Assembly (NCBI GenBank): GCA_963775505.1
Contig: CAVZIL010000001.1
Span: forward strand, 620,001 to 684,000
DNA length: 64,000 nucleotides
Direction: 5' to 3'
From: JAIBJN01 sp963775505
GTDB taxonomy: Bacteria; Actinomycetota; Thermoleophilia; Gaiellales; Gaiellaceae
Shown here: one piece after another, positions 63,101 through 64,000 of the stretch
Layout: every line of letters begins with the position of its first letter
How positions within the stretch are numbered: position 1 is the first letter of the stretch
Program-made: the position numbers and the translations under genes
The notes under the pieces: generated by a model
What the model was told of the DNA's origin: nothing
Database searches by the model: none
What the model saw: the letters and a program-made list of their open reading frames with translations, nothing else

Positions 63101-64000
63101 TCGGCCGTGTTGTCGAACGCGCACTCGAACGTCAGGTTGAACGAGGACGCGAGGTCGTCGTCGCCCCGGAAGGTGAACCGGAGGCTGGGCTCGAGGAGCT
63201 GCTCGGGGCCGATCGCGACCGCGCCGAGGAACTCGGTGTCGGGCGGCACGACGTCCTGCACCGACCACGAGTACGTGGCGGGCGAGAGGTCCATGATCTG
63301 CTCGCCGTCGACGTTGCGGTACTGGTTGACGGCGCGCACCTCGAACTCGTGCTCCGAAGCTGCTCCCTCCTCGTCCGGGACGAAGGGGCCGACGACGTAC
63401 GGCGAGGTGCAGTTGACGTACGGCGAGCCGTCGGTCGAGCACTGGAACGTCGCGCCTGCCTGGTTGCTCGTGAACTCGAACGTCGCGCTGAACTCGCCGC
63501 TCGGGTCGGGCGGGCCGGCGGTGATCGTCGTGTCGGGCTCGCCGACGGTGGTCCAGGTGAACGGCTGCTCGCCGGGCGCCGGCGTCGGGTCGACGTTCGG
63601 CGGCTCGGCCAGGTCGATGGCGCGGACCCAGAGCGTGTGCTGCCCGGAGGCGAGGCCCTCGAGCATCCACACGGCCTCGCACGGCTGCCAGGTCGCCGTT
63701 GCGAGCGACGGCTGGTCGAGCGCGCACTCGAACTCCTCGACGTGCTCGTCGGCGGCGAAGCCGAAGATGACGTCGGGGCCGGAGTTGTCCACGGGCGGGA
63801 TGGACGACGATGAACGTGTCGGGCGGCGTCGTGTCGGGCGGCCCGATGATCAGCCACTCGTAGAAGGCGGGCGAGATGTCGGCGTTGCCGGCGAGGTCGA
63901 TCGCGCGCTGACCTGGAAGACGTGCGGTCCGCCCGCGAGCGGCCCTGCGATCGTGTGCGGCGAGGTGCACGCTGCGAACTCGGCGCCGTCGAGCGAGCAC
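57162..64000 (-). CDS. Giant Ig-like/DNRLRE repeat surface protein, 5' end off window
   Basis: More than 2,200 codons of a secreted modular protein; the N-terminus lies beyond 64000. From the right edge leftwards come some ten or more Ig-like repeats of about 85-100 residues. They share TAPDTxI..., FECxLDG.., C.SPxxYTGL..G.HTFQVRA.D.AGN.D.SPASYTW; the paired Cys probably close each domain. Near 61.2-61.4 kb is a GYFASGALYFDVSTTATFTG / VCGIVSSLSPFALAE module. The C-terminal third alternates Ig-like repeats with two DNRLRE modules (about 58.25-58.75 and 57.17-57.68 kb; LRALVRFNLPxxPQGC). From 61394 down to 57162 the frame is intact for 1,410 codons. Above 61.09 kb it breaks every 50-500 bases. 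Probably an adhesin or wall protein; no anchor is seen at the C-terminus. Confidence 0.85.
58761..59840 (-). repeat. Tandem duplication of a 540-bp two-domain module
   Basis: Within the giant gene two adjacent copies of 540 bp (about 59301-59840 and 58761-59300) encode the same pair of Ig-like domains: one with ASFTFTGSDNVTAA..LTF and one with FSSSETGSTFECSLDSAAFA. Segments line up at an exact 540-bp offset with only 3-5 differences per 60 bases in the best stretches (for example 59221-59340 against 59761-59880). This is a recent in-frame duplication of 180 codons. Confidence 0.8.

Noticed and set aside
57600..64000. Regular repeats suggesting a CRISPR or satellite array
   Set aside because: Repeat period is about 260-290 bp and translates into conserved Ig-like domains; no short repeat-spacer structure.

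Overview
The window looks like a chromosomal segment of a high-GC Actinomycetota bacterium, most plausibly an uncultured soil Thermoleophilia (Gaiellales or Solirubrobacterales-like). That is an inference from base composition, frequent GTG starts, tight GTGA/ATGA gene coupling and gene content; there is no rRNA, tRNA or taxonomic marker to confirm it. No mobile element, CRISPR array or replication origin was found. Single-base indels break conserved genes repeatedly in the first 9.1 kb and the last 3 kb, and sporadically elsewhere (about 14.47, 33.48 and 45.59 kb). Their clustering suggests sequencing or assembly error rather than pseudogenes, and it limits how exactly genes there can be bounded.

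1-27 kb: nearly the whole de novo IMP pathway lies on the minus strand in three blocks (purD-E-B-C-S-Q; purL-F; VOC-purM-N-H followed by a cystathionine beta-synthase). Plus-strand genes interrupt the blocks. Between them lie a small-amine locus (MFS transporter, HDAC-fold amidohydrolase and nitrilase-fold hydrolase facing a class III aminotransferase and an aldehyde dehydrogenase, with an orphan SMI1/KNR4 gene inserted), an OYE/FadH-type oxidoreductase, EamA and GNAT genes, a META-VOC fusion, and the 3' end of a dead sodC with its terminator still in place.

27-37.5 kb: a plus-strand operon encodes a glutamine-synthetase-family ligase, the three glutamate-synthase-like subunits known from N-methylglutamate synthase (class II amidotransferase, GXGXG, FMN/Fe-S subunit), and a 143-residue acidic protein I do not recognise. 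Next come a PhyH-type dioxygenase and an EamA permease. A NUDIX hydrolase precedes a TIR-transmembrane-PD40 propeller protein, opposite a DmpA/P1 aminopeptidase.

37.5-48 kb: a polyamine uptake and catabolism operon: aminobutyraldehyde dehydrogenase, APC permease, universal stress protein, PotADBC-type ABC importer, class III aminotransferase, zinc alcohol dehydrogenase, then a PEBP-type lipoprotein.

48-54.9 kb: a minus-strand operon of overlapping genes led by an SBP56/methanethiol-oxidase homologue, then a 46-residue membrane protein, a TetR regulator, two tandem paralogous alpha/beta hydrolases and a glycosyltransferase. It has a recognisable promoter overlapped by a palindromic operator. 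Upstream are a CBS-domain protein and a GcvT-fold aminomethyltransferase.

55-64 kb: cell-surface genes on the minus strand: an exported repeat protein, a broken DNRLRE gene, a lipoprotein, and the C-terminal part of a very large Ig-like/DNRLRE repeat protein that runs off the right edge.
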